Of a stretch of DNA of 64,000 bases, positions 9,517 through 19,261 are shown in pieces. The position numbers were made by a program, and so were the translations under genes. The stretch is from Pseudomonadota bacterium (lineage in GTDB: Bacteria; Pseudomonadota; Gammaproteobacteria; Burkholderiales; Thiobacillaceae): assembly GCA_021784115.1 (NCBI GenBank), contig JAJXTE010000002.1, positions 1 through 64,000 of the forward strand, given 5' to 3'. The notes under the pieces are model-generated. The model was not told the DNA's origin. It worked only from the letters and a program-made list of their open reading frames with translations, and made no database searches. Positions within the stretch are counted from its first letter, which is position 1. The number at the start of each line of letters is the position of its first letter.

Positions 9517-10703
9517 GGGCGGCCGCGCTGCTGCTGGCTGTGCTGGCGTGGCCGGCGCATGCGGCGTGGCAATGGAGCGAACCGCTCACCGTCAACTCGG
9601 TTCGCGGCGCGAAGGTCTTCCCGCACATGGAGTCGGCCAATCGCCGCAACGTGGCGGTATCGGGCACGACGGTCGGCGTGGTGTGGGAGGACAACCGCAG
9701 CGGCGGCACGCAGTGCTATCTGGCGACGAAGCCGGCGGCTGCGGCGCGTTTCCAGCCTGAGATCCAGCTGAGCCAGACCGAGTGCTATGAACCGGTGGTG
9801 GTTGCCCTGGATGGCGGGCGCTTCGTGGCTGCGTGGGAAGAGGGCGGCAAGGTGCATGCGCGACTGCTGCCGGGGGGGGATGCCCTGACGTTGTCGAATG
9901 CCGAAGCGGGACAGATCACGCTGGCGACGGGGGCTGGCAAGCTCTATGCCGCCTGGGCCGAAAAGGCAGGGCGGTTCCGGCGCATCGTCGTGTCGCGGAT
10001 CGAGGCGACGGCGGATGCGTTGCGGTCGGGCCCGGCGCAGCCGATCGAGGCGGCCCTGCCCTCCGACGAACAGGGCTGGCCCGCGCTGGCCGTGGCAGGC
10101 GATGGCAGCCTGACGGTGGCGTGGGAAGACCGCCGCGACCACCATACCGTGCCGCTGACGAGCCACAGCGAGGATGGCCGCAGTTTTTCGCCGCCGGTTC
10201 GCCTGAGCGACCTGCCCAAGGGGGGCGGGCAGGGCCGTGCCCTGGGACTGGGGGCGGGCACGGGCGCGATGCGGCCCACGCTGACGGCCTTGGGCGCGCA
10301 GGGCGTCGTCGCGGTGTGGCTCGACAAGCGCGATTTCCTGTCCGGTTACGACGTCTACGCGGCGTTCGATCCGGGCACGCGCCGCTTCGGACCCAACGTC
10401 AAGGTGCAGGACAGCTTCGGCGACAACATGGCGCAATGGCACGCGCAGATCGTCGGCGGCGCCGACGGGCGGCTGCTGGCGCTGTGGGACGACGCGCGCG
10501 ACGGCACCCCGGACGTGTGGCTGGCCGACTGGGACGGCGCGGCGTTCGGCGACAACGTGGCGGTGCCGGCAGCGGCCGGGCCCGGCGCGCAGTCCGACCC
10601 GGCCGCCACGCTGGATGCCTCAGGCGTGCTGCATGTGGTGTGGATGGAACAGGACGAACAGGCCGGCACGCGCGTCCGTTATGCGCGCGCCGTGTGGCAC
10701 TAG
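9513..10703 (+). CDS. Exported sialidase/BNR-like beta-propeller protein of unknown function
   Basis: GTG start at 9513 overlapping upstream stop; signal peptide (LLLAVLAWPAHA); repeated VAWEDRRD / VWEDNRSG / LWDDARDG motifs. Confidence 0.7.
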   Translation: MRAAALLLAVLAWPAHAAWQWSEPLTVNSVRGAKVFPHMESANRRNVAVSGTTVGVVWEDNRSGGTQCYLATKPAAAARFQPEIQLSQTECYEPVVVALDGGRFVAAWEEGGKVHARLLPGGDALTLSNAEAGQITLATGAGKLYAAWAEKAGRFRRIVVSRIEATADALRSGPAQPIEAALPSDEQGWPALAVAGDGSLTVAWEDRRDHHTVPLTSHSEDGRSFSPPVRLSDLPKGGGQGRALGLGAGTGAMRPTLTALGAQGVVAVWLDKRDFLSGYDVYAAFDPGTRRFGPNVKVQDSFGDNMAQWHAQIVGGADGRLLALWDDARDGTPDVWLADWDGAAFGDNVAVPAAAGPGAQSDPAATLDASGVLHVVWMEQDEQAGTRVRYARAVWH

Positions 10704-11686
10704 ATCCAGCCGCGCTGCTTGAGCCGCCGATACAACACCAGAACGGCTGCGCCGGTCAGCAGCAGCACGGCCGGGTAGGCCCATGGCCACTTCAGTTCGG
10801 GCATGTTCACGAAATTCATGCCGTAGAGACTGAACACCACCGTGGGCAATGCAAGCAACGCGCCCCAGCCGGCCAGTTTCTGCACCGACTCGTTCTGCTT
10901 CACCGACAGTGACGCAAGGTTGAACTGCATGGCGTCCGACGTCGAGGCACGCAGACGATCGATGGCGGCCGACACCCGTACCGAATGGTCGTGGATATCG
11001 CGGTAGTACGCCTTGAGTTCCTTGGTGGACAACTCCGGGTGCAGGCGAATGAGATTCTGCGAGATTTCCTGCATCGGCTCGGTGGCGTCGCGCAGGGCGG
11101 TCAGATCGCGTTTCATCTCGTAAAGCTGTTCCAGCATGTTGCGCATGTCGTGCCCCGTCCTGACTCCGCTCATCAGCTGGCTCTCCAGAGAATGGAAGCG
11201 CTCCTGCATGCCTTCGATGACCGGCCGGAACTGGTCGACGATGAGGTCGAGCACGAGATACAGCGCGTAAGGCGTGGCCGCCTTGATGCCGGTGGGCAGA
11301 CGCTGCAGACGGTCGCTCACCCGCTGGTAGCCGCTGCCGCTGTCGTGGCGGATGGCGATGACGTAGTTGCTGCCCACGAACAGGTGCGTCTCGCCAAGTT
11401 CCATGCGCGCTTCCCACAGTTGCGCCGTGCGCACCGCAATGAAAATGTGCCCCTCGTACTCCTCCAGCTTGGGGCGCTGATGGGTCGAGATCGCGTCCTC
11501 CAGCGCCAGCGCATGCAGTCCGAGTTCCTGCCCCAGATGAGTGATGGTCTGGTTGTCCGGTGATTTCAGTTCGACCCAGATGAAACGGTCCGGCTTGCCG
11601 ACATGGTCGCTGATGTCGTCGAACGCGATCGGCTGGACTTTGGAATCGGTGAAGAGCAGGCAGTTGATGATGGACTCCGGCGACAT
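10700..11686 (-). CDS. corA: CorA-family magnesium/cobalt transporter
   Basis: C-terminal VVFSLYGMNFVNMPEL (GMN motif) with two TM segments. Confidence 0.92.
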   Translation of the reverse strand: MSPESIINCLLFTDSKVQPIAFDDISDHVGKPDRFIWVELKSPDNQTITHLGQELGLHALALEDAISTHQRPKLEEYEGHIFIAVRTAQLWEARMELGETHLFVGSNYVIAIRHDSGSGYQRVSDRLQRLPTGIKAATPYALYLVLDLIVDQFRPVIEGMQERFHSLESQLMSGVRTGHDMRNMLEQLYEMKRDLTALRDATEPMQEISQNLIRLHPELSTKELKAYYRDIHDHSVRVSAAIDRLRASTSDAMQFNLASLSVKQNESVQKLAGWGALLALPTVVFSLYGMNFVNMPELKWPWAYPAVLLLTGAAVLVLYRRLKQRGWI

Positions 11687-11861
11687 GGGGGCACTACCGT
11701 GATTCTAGGGCGTGTTCATGTCGATGGCACGCGGATTCAATATCGGCCGGCTCTGTCCGTTAGTGCGGAAGGCCGCGTCCATATGCCTCATTTGGGAGAT
11801 TGCGCGGCCGGAACGTGCCCTCGCCGAACAACAAGAATTGCCATCCAACGAATAACAAGAC

Positions 11862-12710
11862 ATGAAAGACAACATGAGGGGATTGGGGCTGTGTCTGACC
11901 TGGTTGCTGAGCACGGTGTGTCAGGCTGCCCCGACGGCGCCCTACGCGTTTGGTGTGCTCAACCACCGGAGTCTCCAGGCCACTGCCGCGTACTGGAATC
12001 CCATCCCGAATTATGTGTCGTCGCGTTCGGGCGTGCCGCTGGAACTGCATATCGGACGCACCGCCAATGAAACCACCGATCGCGTGGTGGCCGGCAAGCG
12101 GGATTTTGCCTGTACCAATCACCTGTTCACGCCGAAGCGGGCCGAGCTTGGCTGGCGCGTCCTGGCCCGGCAGGATTCGCAGGGCATCCGTGGTCAGGTG
12201 GTGGTGCTCGACAAATCGCCGATCAAAGCGCTACACGCGTTGGACGGCAAGACGGTTGCATTCGCCAATCCCTACGCCTTCGTCGGGTATTACGTGCCGA
12301 TGGATGCGCTGCTGCGCGCCGGGGTCAAGGTCACGCCCCTGTTCTCCGCCAACCAGGAAGCTGCGATGGGACAGCTCGTATCGGGCCAGGTGGCCGCCGC
12401 CGGGGTGAACCATCAGGTGATGGTCGATTTCGCGCAGCGTCGGCAACTGAAATATCGGATGCTGGCCGAATCGGAGCCTTACTACGATCTCGCGGTGATG
12501 GTGTCGCCACGGGTCAGCGCGGCAGACGGCGACAAGGTCCGCGAGGCGTTCGTCGGCATGGCCGGCGACCCGGCGGGACTGCGCGTGTTGCGGTTGGCGG
12601 CGCAGTCGCTCGGATGGCCCAGGGCGCGGGGGTTCGTCGCCGCGGACGATCACGACTACGCCAACTACCGGACGTTCTTCAGCCATACCCGGGTGCCGCT
12701 GAATGAGTGA
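11862..12710 (+). CDS. PhnD/SsuA/transferrin-type periplasmic substrate-binding protein
   Basis: Signal peptide; YAFGVLNHRSLQATAAYWNPIPNYVSSRSGVPLELHIG and DKSPIKALHALDGKTVAFANPYAFVGYY typical of PhnD-like proteins. Confidence 0.8.
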   Translation: MKDNMRGLGLCLTWLLSTVCQAAPTAPYAFGVLNHRSLQATAAYWNPIPNYVSSRSGVPLELHIGRTANETTDRVVAGKRDFACTNHLFTPKRAELGWRVLARQDSQGIRGQVVVLDKSPIKALHALDGKTVAFANPYAFVGYYVPMDALLRAGVKVTPLFSANQEAAMGQLVSGQVAAAGVNHQVMVDFAQRRQLKYRMLAESEPYYDLAVMVSPRVSAADGDKVREAFVGMAGDPAGLRVLRLAAQSLGWPRARGFVAADDHDYANYRTFFSHTRVPLNE

Positions 12711-15154
12711 CCCACAGGCGGTGCGCGGCACGCGCTACAGCCTGCATGCACGCATGCTGGGCGCTGTGTTTTTGCTGGTCGGGGTGATGTATCTGGTGGC
12801 CCTGGCGGTGCTGAGCCTGCCGCTGACGCAGCGCGCGCAGCAGCATCTCGATGCGGGCGCCGAGCGCGAACTGGGCGCGATCATGACGGCGATCCAGGAT
12901 CAGGCGCTGTTGCGCGATTATCCCGCAATCGAGCGCGCGATCCAGGCGCGTGCAACCGTCTTTCGCATCTTGCACGTGCGCTATGCGTACCGCCAGGTCG
13001 CGTTTGAGGCGGCGGCGCCGCCGGACCTGCAGCGCTATCCGGCCTGGTTCGCCGCGCTCGTGGACATTCGCGCGCCGCGCGCGCAATCCGAGCTGGTCGT
13101 CGGCGGCACGCCCTATGGAACGGTGTCGGTTGCGCTGGACGCGGCGCCAACCATCCAGGGCCTGTGGCTGCTGGCGGTGCGTTTCACCCTGCTGGCGATC
13201 GGCAGCCTGGTCGGTGTCATGCTGTTGCTGCGCTGGCTGCTGCAGGTCAATCTGCGCGGCCTGTATGCCCTGCGCACGGCCGCGCGGGCGATCGAACGCG
13301 GCGATCTGAGCGCGCGCGCCAGCCTGCTTCATGGCTCACGCCCGAGGTGCGTGAAACGAAGCTCTTGTTCAATCGCATGGCCGATCATGTCGAGCGGCTG
13401 GTGGCCGAGCTGGAACGCGAGCATGGCGAACTGCTCGTCGAAAAGGAACGTCTGCGGGTGACGATCGAATCCATTGCAGATGCCGTGGTAGTCACCGATG
13501 CGGAGGGACGGGTCGAATTCCTCAACCCCGGGCGGAGGCTTTGACGGGTTTCGCCAGCGACCTTGCGCGCGGCCGGCCCGTGTCCGACGTGTTGCGCCTG
13601 GTTGACGAGGAAAGCGGCGCACCCGTGACCAACCCGCTCGAACGGGCGCTGCGGGGCAATACGGTGATCGAACTGGGCAATCATGCGGTGATCCGCCGTC
13701 AGGATGGCGCGACGATTGCGATCCGCGACACGGCGGCGCCGATCCGCTCCGGCGACGGCAGGATTCAGGGCGGCGTGCTGGTGTTCCAGGACGAGAGCGA
13801 GCGGCGCAGCCTGATGCAGCGGCTGGCCTGGCAGGCCGAGCGTGATTACCTCACCGGGCTTTGGAACCGCCGCACGATGGAGGACAGGCTGGGCGCGGCC
13901 TTGCGCAGCGTGCATCAGGAGGCGCGGCATTTCATTTTCTGCTACATCGACCTGGATCGTTTCAAGCTGGTCAATGACACCTGTGGCCACCGGGCAGGCG
14001 ACGCCCTGCTGCAACGGCTGACAGCCATCATGGCACGCCGTGTGGAAGGCGAACATCATTACCTGGCGCGGCTGGGGGGAGACGAGTTCGGCCTGCTGTT
14101 CGTCGATTCCACCCTGACCGCCGCGCTGGAGCACATACAGGGCTTGCGTGACGAGATCGGCCGTTTCCGTTTCGAGTGGGACGACAAGGTGTTTCGCCTC
14201 GGCGTGAGCTTCGGCGTGACCGAACTGCACAGCGGCATGATCGACATCGGCGAGATCCTGGCACAGGCCGATACAGCCTGCTATCACGCCAAATCGCTCG
14301 GCGGCAACGCGATCCAGGTCTACGAAAAAACCCATCCCGCCCTGCAGAAAATCAACGACGAGATGCAGTGGGTGGGCGCCATCACCAAGGCATTCGAGGC
14401 GCATCGATTCGTCCTGTACCGCCAGCAGAAAGTGGCGCTGTCTCCGCAGGGAAAAGCCGGGGCCTGCAATGGCGTCGAAGCGTCAGGCGCCGCGCACTCG
14501 CCGGATGGCGAAGTGCGGCACTATGAAATCCTGCTGCGCCTGCGCGGCGAGGACGGCGCGATCATCTCACCCGGTGAATTCCTGCCGGCGGCCGAGCGCT
14601 ACGGGCTGGCGCCCAGTTTCGACCGCTGGGTGATCCGAAATTTCTTCGCCTACCTCGATACCCATCCGCAGGACGAGGCCTGCTATGCGCTTAACCTGTC
14701 GGGCCGCAGCCTCAGCGACCCGGGCACGGCCGAATTCATTCTCGAGGAGATCGACCAGTATCACTTCAATCCTTCGCGGATAAGTTTCGAGGTCACCGAA
14801 ACCGCCGCCATCGACAGCCTGGATGCCTGTGAGCGCCTGATCCTGGCGCTGAAGTCGCGCGGCATCCAGTTTGCGCTGGATGATTTCGGCAAGGGACAGT
14901 CATCGTTCGGCTATCTGAAACGATTGCCCGTGGCTTACCTCAAGATCGACGGCGACTTCGTGCGGGGGATGAGCTACGACCGGGAAAAGCTCGCCATCGT
15001 CAAAGCCATGCACACGCTGGGACACGAACTGGGCAAGCAGACCATCGCCGAGCAGGTTGAAACCGAGTCGGAACTGGACTGCCTGAAAAGCATGGGCGTG
15101 GATTTCGTGCAGGGTTATCTGCTGCACCGGCCGGCGCCGCTGCCGGAGGACTGA
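12703..15154 (+). pseudogene. Membrane sensor with PAS-like, GGDEF and EAL domains (c-di-GMP turnover); reading frame interrupted twice
   Basis: Continuous homology passes from frame of ORF 12703..13461 to ORF 13164..13544 to ORF 13541..15154; GGDEF (RLGGDEFGLLF) and EAL-domain DDFGKGQSSFGYLK motifs intact. Confidence 0.8.
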
Positions 15155-15243
15155 TCCGAACGGCCAAGTAAGGCCATAATCACGTGGCCATCTCAGCGAG
15201 TTGTTTGAATCATTTCTGAAGAACCGATAGAAAGAGCCTAGCT

Positions 15244-16260
15244 TTGAAAATTTGCCAAGTTATAGCCAGTTACGGCGAAGGTGGACTGGAAAAGCACGTA
15301 CGCGAACTGACGCAACAGATGGTGGCGGCAGGCCATGAAGTAACGGTCTTTGGCGATCGACGATTTCTGACTACGTTGTCCGATGGTGTGGTGCGGGTGC
15401 CGGTGCCTTTCCATTTAAGTCGCCGCAATCCCTTGTTGCTGTGGGAATTGTTTATCAAGCTGCGCACTTGCCGTTGCGATGTGATTCATGCTCACGCGAA
15501 CAAGGCGGCCAGCCTGGTGGCTCTGCTAAAGCGGTGGCTGCGCAGCCCAACGATAGGAACGCTGCATAACATGAAACGCGATGTGAGGCCATTCCGCAGG
15601 CTTGATCATGTCGTCACCGTGAGCCGGCAACTCGCGCAGCCTCTCCCCGCGGCACAGGTGTCGGTTGTCTACAATGGTGTCGACGAACCGGAATTCGAGC
15701 GCATCGATCTAAGGACCTCATACGACTTGCCGGCCGATCGGCCGGTTCTGTGCGCGGTAGGCCGGTTGGTGACTGCCAAGGGATTTGATGTGCTATTGGA
15801 TGCCATCGATGGGTTGCCGGTGAGTCTTGTCATAGCGGGAGAAGGGCCTGAACGTTCACATCTCCAACAGAGGGTGGCCCGGTTGTCGTCGGCGACCTGT
15901 GTCCGCTTGCTTGGCCATAAGGACAACATCCCTTCGCTGATGGCGTCCGCAGACGCGGTTATCATTGCCTCAAGGCGCGAGGGTTTTTCCTATGTGTTCA
16001 ACGAAGCGCTATTTTGCAATGTGAAAATACTCTCCACCGATGTGCCGGTCGCGAACGAGGTGCTTCCGCGCCGCCTGATCGTTCCGGTCGACAATGCGGC
16101 TGTACTTCGGGAAAGGCTGGGTGACCTCCTTGGCAATATGGATGAATGGGAGGGGCTGATGTATGCGCCGCGTCAGTTTGCCCGTACGAACATGACGAAA
16201 CAGGCAATGTGTACGAACACGTTGGCGGCGTACGAGAAATTGCCGCCTCCCAAGCCTTAG
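15244..16260 (+). CDS. Glycosyltransferase family 4
   Basis: KICQVIASYGEGGLEKHVRELTQQM, VVYNGVD, GRLVTAKGFDVLLDA, SRREGFSYVFNEAL; TTG start. Confidence 0.88.
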   Translation: MKICQVIASYGEGGLEKHVRELTQQMVAAGHEVTVFGDRRFLTTLSDGVVRVPVPFHLSRRNPLLLWELFIKLRTCRCDVIHAHANKAASLVALLKRWLRSPTIGTLHNMKRDVRPFRRLDHVVTVSRQLAQPLPAAQVSVVYNGVDEPEFERIDLRTSYDLPADRPVLCAVGRLVTAKGFDVLLDAIDGLPVSLVIAGEGPERSHLQQRVARLSSATCVRLLGHKDNIPSLMASADAVIIASRREGFSYVFNEALFCNVKILSTDVPVANEVLPRRLIVPVDNAAVLRERLGDLLGNMDEWEGLMYAPRQFARTNMTKQAMCTNTLAAYEKLPPPKP

Positions 16261-16319
16261 GATGCGTCCGAAGGGCAGCCGCGCCTGCAGGGGTTGTATG
16301 TGCTGCTGGCCTTCAATAA

Positions 16320-17693
16320 TCAAAACGGCAGCGCGAGGCTGGGTGCAGCCTGGTGGATCACCCGCCGGAAGTCGGCCTGGATCCGTTCGAGCGCGTCGGC
16401 GTTGTCGGCCTCGAAACGCAGCACGATCACCGGCGTGGTGTTGGACGGACGGGCGAGGCCGAAGCCGTCGGCGTATTCGACGCGCAGGCCGTCGAGCGTG
16501 ATGACTTCCTGCGCACCGGGGAAGTGCGCGGTCTTCTGCAGCCGCTCCATCAGCGCGTAATGCTCGCCCTCGGCCATCTTGATGTTGAGCTCGGGGGTGT
16601 TCACCGTGTCGGGCAGGCCGTGCAGGGTGGCATTGATGTCGACCTGCTTGCTCAAATATTCGAGCAGGCGCGCACCGGCGTAGAGGCCGTCGTCGAAGCC
16701 GAACCAGCGCTCCTTGAAGAACACGTGGCCGGACATCTCGCCGGCGAGCAGCGCGCCGGTTTCCTTCATCTTCGCCTTGATGAAGCTGTGGCCGGTCTTC
16801 CACAAGAGCGGGCGGCCGCCGCGTTCGCGGATCCAGCCGAACAGCTTGCGGGTGGACTTGACGTCGAAAATGATTTCGGCGCCGGGGTTGCGGCTCAGCA
16901 CGTCGTCGGCGAACAGCATCAGCTGGCGGTCGGGGAAGATGATGCTGCCGTCCTTGGTGACCACGCCGAGGCGGTCGCCGTCGCCGTCGAAGGCCAGGCC
17001 GATTTCGGCATCGCTGCTCTTCAGCGCGGCGATCAGGTCCTGCAGGTTTGCCGGCTGGGAGGGATCGGGGTGGTGGTTGGGAAAGTTGCCGTCGACGTCG
17101 CAGAACAGTTCCTCCACCTGGCAGCCCATGTCGCGGTAGAGCTTGGGGGCGAAGGCGCCGGGCACGCCGTTTCCGCAGTCGATGATGATCTTCATCGGGC
17201 GCGCGAGCTTGACGTCGGAGACGATGCGCGTGAGGTATTCACCGGCGATGTCGTGCTGGCGATAACCGCCGCTGCCATGCGCGAGGTCGTTGTTGACCAG
17301 CCGTTCGCGCAGCTTCTGGATGGTGTCGCCCGACAGCGTCTCGCCGCCCAGCACCATCTTGAGCCCGTTGTAGTCGGGCGGGTTGTGACTGCCGGTGACC
17401 ATCACTGCGCTGTTGGTGCCGAGCTGGTATGCCGCGAAATAGGTCATTGGGGTGGCGACCATGCCCAGATCCACCACGCCGATGCCGGCCTTGCGGATGC
17501 CGCGCGCCAGGGCTGCGGCCATGTCGGGCCCGGACAGGCGGCCGTCGCGCCCGATGCAGATTTCCTTCTGACTGCGCGCCGCCGCTTCGGAACCGATGGC
17601 GTGGCCGATGGCCTCGACGATTTCAGCCGTGAAGGTCTTGCCGACAATGCCGCGGATGTCGTAGGCCTTGAAAATTTCCTTGGGGTATTCCAC
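16320..17693 (-). CDS. algC: Phosphomannomutase/phosphoglucomutase
   Basis: FKAYDIRGIVGKT, VMVTGSHNPPDYNGLKM, LAFDGDGDRLGVV, GEMSGHVFFKERWFGFDDG. Confidence 0.93.
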   Translation of the reverse strand: MEYPKEIFKAYDIRGIVGKTFTAEIVEAIGHAIGSEAAARSQKEICIGRDGRLSGPDMAAALARGIRKAGIGVVDLGMVATPMTYFAAYQLGTNSAVMVTGSHNPPDYNGLKMVLGGETLSGDTIQKLRERLVNNDLAHGSGGYRQHDIAGEYLTRIVSDVKLARPMKIIIDCGNGVPGAFAPKLYRDMGCQVEELFCDVDGNFPNHHPDPSQPANLQDLIAALKSSDAEIGLAFDGDGDRLGVVTKDGSIIFPDRQLMLFADDVLSRNPGAEIIFDVKSTRKLFGWIRERGGRPLLWKTGHSFIKAKMKETGALLAGEMSGHVFFKERWFGFDDGLYAGARLLEYLSKQVDINATLHGLPDTVNTPELNIKMAEGEHYALMERLQKTAHFPGAQEVITLDGLRVEYADGFGLARPSNTTPVIVLRFEADNADALERIQADFRRVIHQAAPSLALPF

Positions 17694-17724
17694 AACGCAC
17701 TCCCTATGGTCAGAGAGGTCGATT

Positions 17725-18702
17725 CTACCCGGGCTGCGTGTCGAAATGCTGCATCAGCCGCCGCGGCAGCCAGTCGATATTGGCGGGGAACGGCCCCGAC
17801 GGAAAGGCGACATGGCCGCCGGTGTCGGGCTGCTCGAGCGTGACCGCAGGCGAGACATCGGCTGCGGTGGGCAGCGCCCGGGCGGGCAGGAACGGGTCGT
17901 TTTTCGCGTTGATGACGAGCGTCGGCAGGGCAATGGCCTTCAGCAGCGGCTTGGACGACACCCGCAGCCAGTAGTCCTCGGCATCGCGAAATCCATGCAG
18001 CAGCGCGGTGACCAGCGTGTCGAATTCGCGGAAGGTCGTGGCGGCGGCAATCGCTTCGGCATCCAGTGCGCCGGGAAATCGCGCGGCCTTGCGCAGCGCC
18101 TTGGCTTTCAGGGTGAGGAGGAAGCGCGCCGTGTAGACGCGGCGATTGAAACCGCGGTCGAGCGTGTGGCCTGCCGCGGACAGGTCGAGCGGCGCCGAGA
18201 CGCCCGCGGCGCGTTCGACCAGCAGGCGCGCCGATTCGCCCTGCTCACCCAGCCACTTCAGCAGTGCATTGCCGCCGAGCGAGACGCCGGCGGCGTAGAC
18301 CGGGGCATCGGGGTGGCGCGACTTCACGTGGCGCAGCATGCGCTCGATGTCCTCGCTGTCGCCGGCGAAGTAGGCGCGTGGCAGCCGGTTGTCCTCGCCC
18401 GAACAGCCGCGAAAATGGGCCACCACGCCATGCCAGCCACGCGTCCGGATCCGGGCCATGAGGCCCCGCGCGTAGTGGCTGTCGGCACTGCCTTCCAGGC
18501 CGTGGAACAGCACCACCACCGGCGCCTCGGCCACGCCGTCGACCCAGTCGAAATCGAGAAAGTCGCCGTCCGGCAATTCCAGCCGCTCGCGCCGGTAGAC
18601 CACGGGCGAAATGTGGATGAAGAGGCTGGTGTAGATGGTTTGCAGGTGGCCGCCGGGCAGCCAGGCGGGCGCGCGGTATGCGGTGTTATCCGGGAGGGGC
18701 AT
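17725..18702 (-). CDS. Alpha/beta hydrolase (YheT-like)
   Basis: PAWLPGGHLQTIYTSL, VVLFHGLEGSADSHYARGLM, VYAAGVSLGGNALLKWLGE. Confidence 0.9.
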   Translation of the reverse strand: MPLPDNTAYRAPAWLPGGHLQTIYTSLFIHISPVVYRRERLELPDGDFLDFDWVDGVAEAPVVVLFHGLEGSADSHYARGLMARIRTRGWHGVVAHFRGCSGEDNRLPRAYFAGDSEDIERMLRHVKSRHPDAPVYAAGVSLGGNALLKWLGEQGESARLLVERAAGVSAPLDLSAAGHTLDRGFNRRVYTARFLLTLKAKALRKAARFPGALDAEAIAAATTFREFDTLVTALLHGFRDAEDYWLRVSSKPLLKAIALPTLVINAKNDPFLPARALPTAADVSPAVTLEQPDTGGHVAFPSGPFPANIDWLPRRLMQHFDTQPG

Positions 18703-18737
18703 GCGCCGAGTGTAGCAAAGGGTGCCGCCCCCCAGAC

Positions 18738-19160
18738 CTAGTGCAAAACGACCGGCGGCGTGCGCGCAGCCGGCGTCCCGCCGACCTGCAGCGGTGACGC
18801 ATGGTGCAGCACCATGCGCCAGCCATCGGCATCCTTTCGATAGACGTTGGTCGCCAGGATTGGCGGGCGCGGCTCGGTCTCCTCGCCGATGACGAGGTAT
18901 TCGCGAACGATGCGGATGACCTGGCCGGGCGCGCGCATTTCATGTGCGAGTTCGACCTGCACGCGAAACTGGCCGGCGGCGTCGAACATGCTGCGCCAGC
19001 CGGCTGCAACGGCGACGCGTCCATTCAGCGGCGCGGTCAGCGGATGAACGCAGGCGATGCCGTCGTCACTGGCCCACACGGCCATCATGGCATCGGGGTT
19101 GCGTGCCTCGAAGGCGGCGTAGAAGGCCGCTTCAGCGGCTTCGGGAGTGGGGAAGGGCAT
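18738..19160 (-). CDS. SnoaL/NTF2-like domain protein (DUF4440-type)
   Basis: EAAFYAAFEARNPDAMMAVWASDDGIACVHP...; start assigned at MPFPTPEAAEAAF. Confidence 0.8.
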   Translation of the reverse strand: MPFPTPEAAEAAFYAAFEARNPDAMMAVWASDDGIACVHPLTAPLNGRVAVAAGWRSMFDAAGQFRVQVELAHEMRAPGQVIRIVREYLVIGEETEPRPPILATNVYRKDADGWRMVLHHASPLQVGGTPAARTPPVVLH

Positions 19161-19261
19161 GGCTTGTATGGACGTGGTCTGCAGTAGGTCGGCGTTGGGG
19201 TGGAAGCAGAAACCGTGAGCACCATGCCGATGGCATGGCTTTTGCTGCTCTAGCGGGTCAC

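Noticed and set aside
16353-17843. 496-aa plus-strand ORF antisense to algC
   Set aside because: Sense strand encodes a canonical phosphomannomutase
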